Part shown: positions 1-10,200 of the stretch, in pieces | Numbering within the stretch: position 1 is the first letter of the stretch | Layout: every line of letters begins with the position of its first letter | NCBI GenBank assembly: GCA_964347265.1 | Contig: CAYFXV010000003.1 | Location: forward strand, 3,419 to 67,418 | Direction of reading: 5' to 3' | Length of the DNA stretch: 64,000 nucleotides | Source: CS1-C013 sp964347265 | GTDB taxonomy: Archaea; Aenigmatarchaeota; Aenigmatarchaeia; Aenigmatarchaeales; Aenigmatarchaeaceae | The notes under the pieces: generated by a model | What the model saw: the letters and a program-made list of their open reading frames with translations, nothing else | Database searches by the model: none | Told to the model about the DNA's origin: nothing | Made by a program: the position numbers and the translations under genes

Positions 1-1294
1 TTAGTCTTAGCAGCCATTTCTTAGAATGAAGTTTATAACTATAATCTATAAAATTTAAAAGTTCTTTTTCTGAAAAGTTGTTATAATACTTAGATATGCT
101 ATGTGCACTCTTCCAATCATTTTTTCTTATTTTGTTATTGTTTTCTAATTTTGACCATAATTCTGCTCCTGGAACTATTCCTAAGGAATTTATTTGAAGG
201 CCAATATGTAAATCAGTAGCAAATTCAAGTGTTTTTAATATGTCTTCCTTAGATTCAATTGGAGAACCTATAATAAATGAGCCTATTACATTTAGTCTGG
301 CTTTTTTTGCATTTCTAACAGCATTTTTTATCTGTTCAACTGTAATGCCTTTTTTATAATAATCTAAAACCTTTTGTAAACCGCTCTCCATTCCAAAATA
401 TATGGTAGAAAATCCTGCTCTCTTCATTTCTTTTAAAACTTCCAACGAGGCTTTATCTACCCTTCCTTCACAATTTAAATTCATCTTTATTTTTCTCTTT
501 TTTATACCTCTACATATTTTAATTACTCTTTTAGAATTCAAAGTAAAATTATCATCAACAACAATACATGTATCATAACCTTGAGAATAAATTTCTTCTA
601 ACTCATCCAAAATATTTTCCACAGATCTTGTTCTCCATCTTCTCTTAAAGAGAGCAGAACAACAACAAAAAGTGCAATTGTGTGGACAACCTCTAGATGT
701 TAAGAGTGTGGTAAATTTACCAAAACTGAGTTTCAAACCGAACCAACATTGCGCATAATCAATAGACTTCACAAGGCTTCTGTCTGGAAACGGCAAAGAA
801 TCTAGATCCTCAATGAATTCTATTTTGTTATTTACTATTTTATTTTTATAATAAAAAGCAAGCCCTTTAATATTTTTTAATTTTTTTCTATTGTGTAAAT
901 TATTGATCAGTTTATAAAAAGTGATCTCACCTTCACCTTTAACCACAAAGTCTATAAACTTATAATTTTTTAATATCTTTTCAGCAAAAAAAGTTGCATG
1001 AATACCACCTAACACAATTATAACCTCGGGGAACATTTGTTTTATTTTTTTAAGCAATCTCATAGATCTAAGAAATGTATAAGAGGTACAGCTTAATCCT
1101 ATCACATCTGGTTTTTCTTTTTTAATTTGATTCAAAAATTGATTTTCTGTCTCATTAGAGCAGTATGCATCTATAACCTTTACTTCATGATTACTTTTTG
1201 ATTTTAGATAAGAAGCTATGTATAATAAACCGATTGGTGGCCAAGAATAATCCAATGTTTCTCCAATTGGTGGTGTACATAAAACAATTTTCAT
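1..1294 (-). CDS. B12-binding radical SAM protein (C-terminus cut by window edge)
   Basis: I translated this frame by hand. It starts at ATG 1294 and stays open to base 1, so its C-terminus lies outside the window. About the first 130 residues look like a B12-binding domain (KIVLCTPPIG start, then a PDVIGLSCTS stretch). A radical SAM core follows with the cluster motif CPHNCTFC near residue 200, in the context TSRGCPHNCTFCCC. Families with this order include methyltransferases and cyclases that use cobalamin and a 4Fe-4S cluster; the substrate cannot be told. No neighbour in view helps. Family call firm, function open. Confidence 0.85.
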   Translation of the reverse strand, partial: MKIVLCTPPIGETLDYSWPPIGLLYIASYLKSKSNHEVKVIDAYCSNETENQFLNQIKKEKPDVIGLSCTSYTFLRSMRLLKKIKQMFPEVIIVLGGIHATFFAEKILKNYKFIDFVVKGEGEITFYKLINNLHNRKKLKNIKGLAFYYKNKIVNNKIEFIEDLDSLPFPDRSLVKSIDYAQCWFGLKLSFGKFTTLLTSRGCPHNCTFCCCSALFKRRWRTRSVENILDELEEIYSQGYDTCIVVDDNFTLNSKRVIKICRGIKKRKIKMNLNCEGRVDKASLEVLKEMKRAGFSTIYFGMESGLQKVLDYYKKGITVEQIKNAVRNAKKARLNVIGSFIIGSPIESKEDILKTLEFATDLHIGLQINSLGIVPGAELWSKLENNNKIRKNDWKSAHSISKYYNNFSEKELLNFIDYSYKLHSKKWLLRL

Positions 1295-1321
1295 TCAAAT
1301 ACCTGTTATAATTTTTGGATA

Positions 1322-1417
1322 TCATCTTTCCACAATACTGCCAGCATATATTTCTATTCTCTCTAATGCTATTTTCTTTCTTTGATTTTTTATTCTTTTG
1401 AATCTGTCATATTTCAT
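1322..1417 (-). CDS. 31-residue basic ORF, possible truncated RNase P Rpp21/Rnp4-like start
   Basis: ATG at 1417 opens a 31-codon frame, rich in Lys/Arg, ending at TGA 1322. The stretch QRKKIALERIEI resembles the first helix of archaeal RNase P component 4 (Rpp21), but the zinc ribbon that defines that family is absent. It could be a remnant, a genuine micro-protein or chance. It ends 27 bases before the radical SAM start and points the same way. Confidence 0.3.
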   Translation of the reverse strand: MKYDRFKRIKNQRKKIALERIEIYAGSIVER

Positions 1418-1455
1418 AATATCAATATTTATTTTTAACTATCAAATAGTTTTTT

Positions 1456-2685
1456 ATGCCAGCGACTGTTGTAGTATGTACTCAATGGGGAGACAGTGGA
1501 AAGGGAAAGTTCGTAGATTATCTCGCAGAAGATGCTGACCTTATTGTAAGATATAGTGGCGGAAATAATGCAGGTCATACAGTTGTGGTTGGAGATGAGA
1601 AATTTGCATTGCATCTAATACCTTGTGGTGTTATTAGAGGAAAAAGGGTCGCAATAGGAAATGGTGTTGTTGTTAATCCCCACGTTCTGAAAGATGAAAT
1701 AGATTATCTAGAGTCACGAGGAATAAATGTTGATTTAACTGTTAGTGAAAGGGCTCATGTTATTACAGAAAAACATATTGAGAAAGAGAGGGGAGAAAGT
1801 AGAATAGACACAACAAAAAGAGGAATAGGTCCTTGTTACGAAGACAAAATTGGTAGAAGGGGAACCAGAATGATAGATTATGCTAAAGAACATAAAGAAT
1901 TTCAAGAAATGATTGGAGATGTTTCATTGTTGGTAAATGAAGCTCTAGACAGAAATGAACATGTATTATTTGAAGGTGCTCAAGGAACGTTGCTTGATAT
2001 AGATCATGGGACTTATCCATATGTAACATCATCAAACCCAATTGCTGGAGGAATCTGCACAGGTGTGGGAATTAGTCCAAAAAGGATAGATAGAATAATT
2101 GGAGTTGCAAAAGCTTATGTAACAAGAGTAGGAAAGGGGCCGTTTCCAACAGAATTGGGAACATATGAAAAAACAAAAGCAGAAGGCAGATGGGAAGAAA
2201 TAGAACCCAATTTTGAAGAACAATTAGAAGATGCTCTTAAAAGAGCAAATGGAGGTAATAAATACTATCAAGGAAAATATATGAGACTACAAGGAAGAGA
2301 ATATGGTACAACCACTGGAAGAGCAAGAAGATGTGGTTGGTTCGATAGTGTTGCTGCTAGACATTCTTGTATGATTAATAAACCAGACGAAATAGCTCTA
2401 ACAAAATTAGATGTTCTTAGTGGCTTAAGAGAATTAAAAATCTGCACTGCTTACAGAAAAGATGGAGAACTGATAGAAAGATTTCCTGTAGAATTAGAAG
2501 GTTGTAAACCTGTTTATGGAACATTCGGTGGATGGGAAGAAGATATAACTCAAATAAGAGATTTCAATGAATTACCTAAAAATGCACAAACATATGTATC
2601 GATATTAGAATTGTATCTAAAAGCTCCTATTACAATGATTGGAGTAGGCCCAGAAAGAGAACAAATAATTCTAAACCAGTATTGA
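1456..2685 (+). CDS. purA: adenylosuccinate synthetase
   Basis: Joins IMP and aspartate with GTP hydrolysis to make adenylosuccinate, the first committed step to AMP, in the cytoplasm. The N-terminal loop reads QWGDSGKGK (residues 10-18), with catalytic Asp13; most family members have GDEGKGK, so Ser replaces Glu here. His41 in NNAGHT is the second catalytic residue. The IMP-binding segment TTKRGIGPCYEDK and the Arg-rich TTTGRARRCGW follow in order. Length (409) is a little under the usual 430. ATG follows a short AT-rich leader. No other purine gene is nearby. Confidence 0.96.
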   Translation: MPATVVVCTQWGDSGKGKFVDYLAEDADLIVRYSGGNNAGHTVVVGDEKFALHLIPCGVIRGKRVAIGNGVVVNPHVLKDEIDYLESRGINVDLTVSERAHVITEKHIEKERGESRIDTTKRGIGPCYEDKIGRRGTRMIDYAKEHKEFQEMIGDVSLLVNEALDRNEHVLFEGAQGTLLDIDHGTYPYVTSSNPIAGGICTGVGISPKRIDRIIGVAKAYVTRVGKGPFPTELGTYEKTKAEGRWEEIEPNFEEQLEDALKRANGGNKYYQGKYMRLQGREYGTTTGRARRCGWFDSVAARHSCMINKPDEIALTKLDVLSGLRELKICTAYRKDGELIERFPVELEGCKPVYGTFGGWEEDITQIRDFNELPKNAQTYVSILELYLKAPITMIGVGPEREQIILNQY

Positions 2686-2689
2686 TTTT

Positions 2690-3205
2690 CTAAATACCTC
2701 TTATTATTCTTGGGTATCCTTTTTCTACAAGACTATTGCTATATATTCCCAAACTCTCAAAAAATTTTCTGATTTTCTTTCTTCCGTTTTCAATATGATC
2801 AGTTATTACTTCAACTTCTATCCAGTTTCCAAAATCTTTAGGTTGAATAAAAGTATCTACATTAATTTCGAAATCATTTAAAGTAAAACATTTCCTTATT
2901 TTTTCAATTATTAACCATTCATAGAATTTTGATTCTAATAATATTTTTCTTGTTTGCTCTGGATCACTTATCTTTGTTTCAAATTCTTTCCAAACACCAT
3001 CTGTATCTGTTAATTCTTTATAAGTTAATTTATGGTCTTTTTTATCTTCTGATCTTATACGAAGAATAAATTTCTTTTTTGAATTTAATGGTTTGAAAAT
3101 AACATCTTTTTGTTGAACTTCATATTTAAATTTAGAATTCAGTTTTTTGATTTTATTTAAAACAATATTAATATCATCAAGCTTTGCTCTTAGTTCTACT
3201 TCCAT
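2690..3205 (-). CDS. CYTH-domain protein (class IV adenylate cyclase / triphosphatase-like)
   Basis: About 170 residues forming one CYTH triphosphate tunnel domain. The N-terminal acidic strand EVELRAK matches the family ExExK-type motif. Alternating charged strands follow (KFILRIRSED, LTYKELTD, IEKIRKCF, FEINVDTF, WIEVEVITD). The family binds triphosphate-bearing substrates with metal: CyaB adenylate cyclases, thiamine triphosphatases, inorganic triphosphatases. Which activity applies cannot be decided. I chose ATG 3205 rather than GTG 3214, because GTGAT there is the ribosome binding site. It converges with purA, 4 bases apart. Confidence 0.85.
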   Translation of the reverse strand: MEVELRAKLDDINIVLNKIKKLNSKFKYEVQQKDVIFKPLNSKKKFILRIRSEDKKDHKLTYKELTDTDGVWKEFETKISDPEQTRKILLESKFYEWLIIEKIRKCFTLNDFEINVDTFIQPKDFGNWIEVEVITDHIENGRKKIRKFFESLGIYSNSLVEKGYPRIIRGI

Positions 3206-3219
3206 AATTATCACTAAAG

Positions 3220-3291
3220 TGCGCCGACCGGGATTTGAACCCGGATCGTGAGCTTGGAAGGCTCATGTCCTAACCATTAGACTATCGGCGC
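3220..3291 (-). tRNA. tRNA-Gly (anticodon UCC)
   Basis: A complete cloverleaf reads on the minus strand. The acceptor stem is GCGCCGA/TCGGCGC, the T-arm is CCGGG-TTCAAAT-CCCGG, and the anticodon loop CTTCCAA is closed by GAGC/GCTC. Discriminator A. No intron. It sits just upstream of the CYTH gene. Confidence 0.95.
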
Positions 3292-3323
3292 ATAAATAGA
3301 ATTCATTGAAAGAATTTAAAAAG

Positions 3324-3812
3324 TTATAATTTGTACCCTATTTTTCTTAGAAACTCTTTTCTCTCTTCTACATCGTCTTCAGATTCTATTCCTTTGGTGT
3401 GTTCACCATCTATTACTCCTAATATTCCTCTTCCCTGTGAAGTTTCTGCTAATATTACTTCAACAGGATTGGCTGTCGCACAAAATATCTTGCAAACTTC
3501 TGGAACATTTTTTATTGCATTAAGGACATTTATTGGATAAAATCCTTTTCCTAACACAATTATAAAGGAATGGCCTGCTCCTAGGTTTAATGCGTTCTTT
3601 TCTGCTATTTTCTTTAATTCATTATCTGTTCCAGTACTTCTCACTAAACAAGGACCTGAAGATTCGCAAAAAGCTAAACCAAACTTTATTCCTGGAACAT
3701 TATTAACTAAGGTTTCATGAATATCTTCCACTGTCTTAATGAAATGTGAATGACCTAAAATTATGTTACAGTCTTTTGGAAATTTCAATTTTACAGTTTT
3801 TGTTTCTATCAT
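3324..3812 (-). CDS. adenosine-specific kinase family protein (PF04008)
   Basis: The 162 residues match the adenosine-specific kinase family throughout. Characteristic segments are GIKFGLAFCESSGPCLVRSTG (about 41-61), GAGHSFIIVLG (95-105), VCKIFCATANPVEVILAETSQGRGILGVIDG and the C-terminal RKEFLRKIGYKL. The family has been linked by structure to adenosine or AMP binding; its true physiological reaction is not well established. ATG 3812 has a GTGAT ribosome binding site 4 bases upstream. It lies alone between two tRNA genes. Confidence 0.9.
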   Translation of the reverse strand: MIETKTVKLKFPKDCNIILGHSHFIKTVEDIHETLVNNVPGIKFGLAFCESSGPCLVRSTGTDNELKKIAEKNALNLGAGHSFIIVLGKGFYPINVLNAIKNVPEVCKIFCATANPVEVILAETSQGRGILGVIDGEHTKGIESEDDVEERKEFLRKIGYKL

Positions 3813-3826
3813 ATTATCACTTTAAA

Positions 3827-3933
3827 TGGGGTCAGGGAGATTCGAACTCCCATTAGCTGGTTTCTTCATTTCATCTTTTTATCAAATCTCCATGTCTGGA
3901 GCCAGCTGTCGTACCTGGTTGGACCATAACCCC
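3827..3933 (-). tRNA. tRNA-Trp (anticodon CCA) with a 34-base intron
   Basis: Exons are 3933-3896 and 3861-3827. The acceptor is GGGGTTA/TGACCCC, the anticodon stem GCTGG/CCAGC, and the spliced loop CTCCAGA gives CCA. The intron (3862-3895) lies after position 37, the canonical archaeal site. It begins with TGGAG, complementary to the anticodon side CTCCA, and ends in GAA. Much of the intron is nearly identical to the tRNA-Met intron at 17538-17571. Confidence 0.93.
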
Positions 3934-3974
3934 TTGTAAGAAAATATAAGATAAGTATTTTTATATCTTTCTAA

Positions 3975-4604
3975 TTATTCTTTCTTAAGCATTAATTCAA
4001 TCTCAAAGGGTATATATGGAATTTTATAAATCAATGGAAGGGGGAAAAAATATCTCTTACTTATGACTTTTAATTTATTTTTTTTAACAATTTGGAATAA
4101 TTTATCTTCCTTTAAAATAGAAATGTGAGTTTTATCTTTGTCTAAAAAACCAAAAAATTTTCTAAGCCATGTATCTATTGGCACTGATAAAATTAGATAT
4201 CCTCCTCTCTTTAATTTTTTAACTATTTTTTCAAAGTTTTTTTCAAAGTTTTTTGTATGTTCTAAAACATCTAAAGCAACAATACAGTCAAATGATTCAT
4301 TAGAATATGGCAAAGATTTTTCCAAATCTACAACTTTAAGATTAGCTTTCGGGATTTTTTGTTTTGCTTTTTTAATAGCAAATTCTGAAATATCAAATCC
4401 ATGTAATTCATTAAAAAGGGGGGAAACTTCTTTTAACAACAAACCAAAAGCACAACCAACATCTAAAAATTTACCTCTAATATTTTGGTTTTTTATAAAA
4501 GAAATTACATTTTTAAATAATTTAGAAGGATTCATTTTTTCATAATCATAATAATTAGATTCTTTAAATCCGTAAAAATAATCTCTACCAAATCTTTCTG
4601 TCAT
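3975..4604 (-). CDS. class I SAM-dependent methyltransferase
   Basis: A single Rossmann methyltransferase domain of 209 residues. Motif I is FLDVGCAFG (about 47-55), followed by LHGFDIS, the acidic end of strand 2, then LKVVDLE and DCIVALDVLEHTKNF, typical of the Methyltransf_11 group. The C-terminus has a hydrophobic, possibly membrane-associated stretch. The substrate is not evident. It is followed upstream by another methyltransferase and a glycosyltransferase on the same strand, so a role in glycan or lipid modification is a reasonable inference. Confidence 0.88.
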   Translation of the reverse strand: MTERFGRDYFYGFKESNYYDYEKMNPSKLFKNVISFIKNQNIRGKFLDVGCAFGLLLKEVSPLFNELHGFDISEFAIKKAKQKIPKANLKVVDLEKSLPYSNESFDCIVALDVLEHTKNFEKNFEKIVKKLKRGGYLILSVPIDTWLRKFFGFLDKDKTHISILKEDKLFQIVKKNKLKVISKRYFFPLPLIYKIPYIPFEIELMLKKE

Positions 4605-4629
4605 AACAATTAATAAAATATAAGTATTT

Positions 4630-5244
4630 TTATATTTTTGCTAAAGCAAAAGAATATCTCGAATATTCAGCGAACTTGACTACCTTTAAACCATATTTTT
4701 CTAAAACTTTTTTTAGTTCATTTTTACTCATAGCTTTTTCAAATCCAAAAGGCCATTTATTTATTTTTTCTAAAAACCATTTAGTTATTCTGTAATACCA
4801 AGCCGGCCTTGGAACAGTAATAAGAATATAACCATTTTTCTTAACGCATTTTTTATGTGTCTCAATGATTTTTTTCTGTTTTTCATTCGAGAAATGTTCT
4901 ATTAAACCTTCTGAATGAACAATATCAAATTTCTTTTTGGGTTTAAATCTAAGTAAATCTCTACAAAGAATTTTTGCTTTAAAATTATGCTTTTTAAACT
5001 TCTCTTCTGCAAGTTTTAAAGCTTCTTTACTATTATCAAGCACTGTTGCAGAACCTCCATACTTTTTTAATATTTTCAATGTTAACATACCTGAACCACA
5101 TCCTAGCTCAATCACATTTGGGTTCTTTAAGTTTAGTGAATCGAGAAGTTTTTGATACATTTTAAAAACTAGTTTACGGTGAGTTCTCATTGCTAACACA
5201 AATAAGAAATTAGTGTTTGACCAGAACGAGTCCCACTTATTCAT
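4630..5244 (-). CDS. class I SAM-dependent methyltransferase
   Basis: 204 residues with motif I VIELGCGSGMLT (about 41-52), motif II TVLDNS, and DIVHSEGLIEHF. These are the SAM-binding landmarks of the Methyltransf_25/11 type. It shares the fold but little sequence with the neighbour at 3975. The start overlaps the stop of the membrane glycosyltransferase upstream by one base, which supports a shared transcript and related substrates. Target unknown. Confidence 0.88.
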   Translation of the reverse strand: MNKWDSFWSNTNFLFVLAMRTHRKLVFKMYQKLLDSLNLKNPNVIELGCGSGMLTLKILKKYGGSATVLDNSKEALKLAEEKFKKHNFKAKILCRDLLRFKPKKKFDIVHSEGLIEHFSNEKQKKIIETHKKCVKKNGYILITVPRPAWYYRITKWFLEKINKWPFGFEKAMSKNELKKVLEKYGLKVVKFAEYSRYSFALAKI

Positions 5245-6272
5245 TATCTTTCAACTCTATACCACATGAATTCTTTATTTTTATTTTCATCTATCCATGA
5301 TTTTATTATTAAAAACAAATGTATATTACTTAAAATAAACCATACTGGAAGAGCTAAAAGATCTCTAAGTGATTCTTTGAAAAATATTCTAGAATAGATT
5401 AATAGTATCATATTAAATATAAACAAGCCAAGAAAAGGTAAAACAATTATATATGGTAATTGTAAATAAAAAACAATTGCTAAAATTGTTGCTGTTATTA
5501 AACCAAATGGTGGAAAATAAAAATATATTCCATGCATACCGTCTGATAAGATATTTCTTAATCCTCGACGTCTTTTAAATTTGATTAACCTAACTGTACC
5601 CCTAGCCCATCTCAAACGTTGTTTTAAAAATGATTTAATAGAAATTGGCTCCTCCTGCCATGTTATAGCATGTGGCTCAAAGACTGTCTTATAATTGTAT
5701 TTTTTCATTCTAATTGACATTTCTATATCTTCTATAAACGTGAATGTATCAAAACCACTAATTTTTTCAAGAATTTTTTTCCTTATAAATATATTTTTGC
5801 CAAGAAAGTGAGTATTTGCTCCTAAACTACTCAAAAAATATTCTATAAACGATGTAAAACTTGTTTCTAAAGAGATTGCCCTAGCTACCAAACTTTTATT
5901 TTTATTATAAGATCTAATAGTACCAGCAACAGCTGCTATTTTCTTGTCAGAAAAATGTTTTACAGCCTTTTTTAAACAATTTTTATCAACTATGCAATCT
6001 GCATCATAGATTGCTACGATTTCTCCATTTGCTATATGTAAAACTTCATTCAAAGCTTCTGCTTTACATTTTTTTGGTTTTGATTCTATAACTTTTATTC
6101 TAGGTTCATACTTTTTACATATTTCTAAAGTTTTATCAGTGGAACCATCTATAGAAACTATTATTTCTAACTTATCTTTTGGATAATTTGAATTCAAAAG
6201 ACTTTTTATACAATTTTCTATAACTTTTTCTTCATTCTTTGCTGGAACAATAGCCGAAACACTAGGTAACAT
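5244..6272 (-). CDS. membrane glycosyltransferase, GT2 family
   Basis: N-terminal GT-A domain: SAIVPAKNEEKVIENCIKSL nucleotide-binding start, SIDGSTDKT, AIYDADC (the DXD), and FTFIEDIEMSIR with QRLRWARG, the ED and QxxRW motifs of processive or membrane GT2 enzymes. Three to four transmembrane helices follow (about 255-330). It probably transfers a sugar from a nucleotide donor to a lipid or growing glycan at the membrane. ATG 6272 is preferred over TTG 6284. It is first in a three-gene run with two methyltransferases. Confidence 0.9.
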   Translation of the reverse strand: MLPSVSAIVPAKNEEKVIENCIKSLLNSNYPKDKLEIIVSIDGSTDKTLEICKKYEPRIKVIESKPKKCKAEALNEVLHIANGEIVAIYDADCIVDKNCLKKAVKHFSDKKIAAVAGTIRSYNKNKSLVARAISLETSFTSFIEYFLSSLGANTHFLGKNIFIRKKILEKISGFDTFTFIEDIEMSIRMKKYNYKTVFEPHAITWQEEPISIKSFLKQRLRWARGTVRLIKFKRRRGLRNILSDGMHGIYFYFPPFGLITATILAIVFYLQLPYIIVLPFLGLFIFNMILLIYSRIFFKESLRDLLALPVWFILSNIHLFLIIKSWIDENKNKEFMWYRVER

Positions 6273-6384
6273 AATATTAATCAATGAGAAATCTTACTTA
6301 TAAACTTTTTCATTCTTTACTATGAAATCCTAAAATTTAAAAAGGTTTTTATAATACTAACTTTATGAACAGTTCAGTGATTAG

Positions 6385-6621
6385 ATGTTAGAATTTATTT
6401 TAATTTTTATATTCGGGTTAATTTTTCAAAGTATGTTACCTAATAAAATAAGAATTTTTTCAATTTATCCAATTGTTCTTATTTTAGGCATTTTAGCTAA
6501 TTTCAATATTTTATTTCTAATATTTGCTTTAGGGATGAGTTCAAGAGCATTAATGGGAGGATTTTGGTTTTGTTTGATACTAGAACTAATTTTATTATTT
6601 TTAGGTTTTTTATTGTTTTGA
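6385..6621 (+). CDS. small hydrophobic membrane protein
   Basis: 78 residues, almost entirely hydrophobic, consistent with three transmembrane helices. There is a GTGAT ribosome binding site 3 bases before ATG 6385 and a TATA-like TTTTTATAATAC about 40 bases upstream. I do not recognise a family. It is followed by a separate promoter. Confidence 0.6.
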   Translation: MLEFILIFIFGLIFQSMLPNKIRIFSIYPIVLILGILANFNILFLIFALGMSSRALMGGFWFCLILELILLFLGFLLF

Positions 6622-6729
6622 TATAGCTTGATCCTGAAGTTAAGTTACAAGCCTTACTTGAATCATAAATATAAGAAAAATCAAAACCTTTTTAAATTTC
6701 TAAAATATTAGTGTTTTAGAGGTAATAAT

Positions 6730-7032
6730 ATGCCTAGAAAAAAAATAAAGAGAGAACCAACTTGGGATGAAATCGGAGAGGTCATAGGCAGAAAGATGGA
6801 AAAAGAATTCAGGGGATCTAAACGAAGAAAGAAAAACTTCAAATGCGCAGTAAAAGATAGTGTGAGTAGTAGTGGAACTGGAGGTTGGTTTTACTTTTTG
6901 GGATTCATCGCTGCATTGATATATTACATAACTACTGCCCCAACCTTTTGGGATGGAGTTGTAGGATTCTTCAAAGCGATCTTCTGGCCCGCTTTCCTTG
7001 TTTACGGAACAATGGTAACATTAGGATTATAG
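6730..7032 (+). CDS. small membrane protein with basic N-terminus
   Basis: 100 residues. The first 45 are highly basic (MPRKKIKREP, FRGSKRRKKNFK) and include WDEIGEVIGRKMEKEF, a likely amphipathic helix. Two hydrophobic helices follow (about 53-71 and 80-100). The layout resembles small archaeal membrane proteins with a cytosolic charged head. An AGAGGT-type ribosome binding site precedes ATG. No family recognised. Confidence 0.65.
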   Translation: MPRKKIKREPTWDEIGEVIGRKMEKEFRGSKRRKKNFKCAVKDSVSSSGTGGWFYFLGFIAALIYYITTAPTFWDGVVGFFKAIFWPAFLVYGTMVTLGL

Positions 7033-7258
7033 AAGGATAAAGCAAGTTGTGTTTTTAAAGCAGCCAAATCTTTTTGATTTCCTTATTTAACTAAATGGCA
7101 CTGGTAAAGGATCCTCGAGAGGGTTCATCAAACTGGTTGCATAGACTTTCAGCATTCTCATATTTAATAAGTCCCTTATTTTTTCATCGGTTATTCTGTA
7201 AGATAGAAAATTATATAAACAGCTTTTTAAATTATATTTTACATAAAGTGGTGTTTTT
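7033..7258 (+). other. intergenic promoter region of the large surface protein
   Basis: No convincing gene. TATA-like elements (ATTATATAAAC and TTTAAATTATA) lie at about 7210-7240, close upstream of the TTG start of the next gene. The 11-mer CCTCGAGAGGG at 7122-7132 also occurs at 13313 and in the tRNA-Thr 3' end. A 55-codon ORF (7095-7262) across the promoter is judged chance. Confidence 0.5.
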
Positions 7259-10200
7259 TTGAAAAGAAAATATTTTTTGAGTATTTTTATGTTTGTTTTA
7301 TCAACTTTTCTTATTTCAAGGAGTGCTTCTGCAGCAATCTATTTAAACGCTTACGTTACAGGTTTTACAACGTCTGGAAGTAACATAACTATTCAGGGCA
7401 ATATACAGAATACTACAGTAAGTGATACTATATCAGGTATAAATGTTACAGGCAGTGTTACAGGTAGTTCAAATTCTGGAGTTACAGGAGCTCCTGGCAC
7501 ATTTAACTTTAATGTCAGTGCACCATCAGCTATAGGCGATTATGATATGACTGTTACAACAAATTCTTCTGCTTTACCAACCAAAACTATTACAGTTCAT
7601 ATTGGTAATGTTTCAAGCGGTAATATAACATACATTAATAAGAAACCACCATTCGTAGCAGGTAGCACTTTTAACATTAATGTTACTTTGTTAAATTCAA
7701 CAGGAGATCCTTTGGTAAATAAAAGTTCTACAGATTTATTAAAAATATTTTCTGCAAATGGCCAAGAAGTTTCTGGATGGACTATAACAGCTTTAGATTC
7801 TTTATCTGATTCAAATGGGGTTATAAGATATTCAATTGTAATACCGTCAGATGCTGATGGTCCATATATAATTGTTGTTGAATATGGTTCTGTATATAGC
7901 ATTTTCAGTGTTAAATCCAGTTATATAGTTTCTGTTGTTACTCATGATCCTTCTGATGAAAATGAGATTGGTTTTAACTTTGCTCCTGGTAGTTCTGTAA
8001 GTATTTTGGCAAAGGTAAGAGACATTAATGGCAATCCTACAACAGCAACCAGTGTGACAGCATACATAAAGGCTCCGGATAGTTCAATAACAACTCTTAG
8101 TTTAACTGCAAGAGATCAGAACACATATCCTGGTTTTTATAATAATACTTTTACAGCTTCACAGAATGGTAATTATGAGGTCAGGATCGATGCTGTTGTT
8201 GGTAGTTCAACCATTCAGAGTTATACTATGTTTAATACAAAGAGCTTTGCTGTTAGAATAGAATCTGTAAAAGAATTCTTTATGGAGTGGGGTGGACAAG
8301 CTGCTTTTAAAGCTGGGGATACTGTTGCCTTAAATGTTATTGCAATAAATCTAACAGACGATTCTATAATCCAAAGTCCAAACTCACTTAATTGTAGCAA
8401 TATTACTGTAACAAGCATGTGGAACACAAGTGATAACATCCAATTTACTATTACAAATTCTACTAGCTCAAGTCAATATATGATAACTCCTATTTGCAAA
8501 ATTACTTTTACTGCACCTTCGGTTTCTGGATTATATGGTCTAAGAGCTAATGTAACAATAGGTTCTACAACTGAAATAACAGAAGGATTCTTTTCCGTTC
8601 AAAACTATTTGTTAAAGGCAGCAACTGTTTCTGGAATGGGAGGCGAAATGGACTTTATGCCAATGGCAACCCCAGGGGAAAATGCTACTATATCTATAAA
8701 AGCATTTAATTTAACTTCAAATGCTGCCATTGATGGTACTCTTATACAAAATATTTCTGTAATAAAAATAATCCCACTTGAGTTTAAGTTTGGTGCAACT
8801 GAAATTACATCTAATATTAATTATACTGTTACTTATGGTTCTAGCCCATATGTTACACTTAACATACCTCAAATAATTAGAGGACCTGTAATGGTTGAGA
8901 TTCGGGCAAATATATCAGGAAATATAGTAAGAGGCAGTGCATTTTTTGTTTCTAGTTATGTTTCAGGATTCTTAGGACCTGTACAACCTGAAACTGGAGG
9001 TGGCCCTGGTCCAGGCGGTGGAGGTGGCCCATCATTTTTATCATGTACAGCAGGTGTATATAATTTTTCTGGAACAGTATATGAAACTAAAACAAATAGA
9101 GCTGCTAATGGTGTTTCAATTTATTCTATAGCAGAAGTAAGAGAAGAGTTTACAGGCAGAGATGTTTCTGAATATGTTAACTTATCAGTAACTGGAACAA
9201 CTGACTCTAATGGAAATGTTAATATAAGTGTAACATTACTTCCAGGATATAATTTCGAAGGTTTCTATTTCATGATTCTTAATGTGACTTATAAAGGCAA
9301 TTATGATGGCGTACCTGCTGGATTCATGTGTAGAAAATTTAACTTTTGGCCAAAAGTCATGTCTATTGGCAGTAATCAAGATAACTGGAGAATAGCTCCT
9401 GAATCTGGTGTGGTTATTAATGTTGTGAATGCAACTCGTCTTTCAGACAAAAAACTGGTTAATAATCAGACCACGATTTCATTAACTAGAATAATGAACT
9501 TTAATCCATCAAAAGGCGGCATGAGTCTTTTAGTTAATAACACACCATTAACATTTATTTTTGAACAGACTGGTAATATCACTGACCCAACATCAAATAA
9601 TGTTAGTTTTGTTATTTACCCACAGAACTTTACTTTAGAAGGTAGTGTACTATCAAAATGGCCAAATGGTTTTGTTGAACTACAACCAAGGGTTTGTGAT
9701 TCTACTGTTGGTTGTGATGTATCATTTGGAGGATTTCAAATAGTTCCATTTGATGCTTGGGTTGAGGATTGGCAATGGGGAGGAACATACTATGCAGGAC
9801 AGAACATATCTGCAAACATATCTGCAAAAACTAATGTTAGTTCTATAGGTAACTTCACAGTAAAAATAGGAAGGCCTTGGGAAGGGGAATTACAAACAGC
9901 AACAATTATTAATGCAACAAAACTAGAAGATGGTTGGAATAATACAAATGATACAGGAAGGGAATTATGGAATTTAACATTTACAATACCTTCTACAATA
10001 AGGAAAGGTGGGGCAGAATTAATGATTACAGTTAACTCTTCTGCTAATACAACACCGGGAGAAAAAACTGATCTGCATCTATGGTTACAAATTTCAAAAT
10101 ACTCAGTTATAATTCCTTATGAAGAAGGTTTAGGATGGGTAGATGGGTATGCTGTTAATAATACTGAGGCACAACAACAATTTGGTTGGAATATGACTTA

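Noticed and set aside
7095..7262. 55-codon ORF on the plus strand before the large surface protein
   Set aside because: It spans the TATA-like elements of the next gene, has no good ribosome binding site and its composition looks random.
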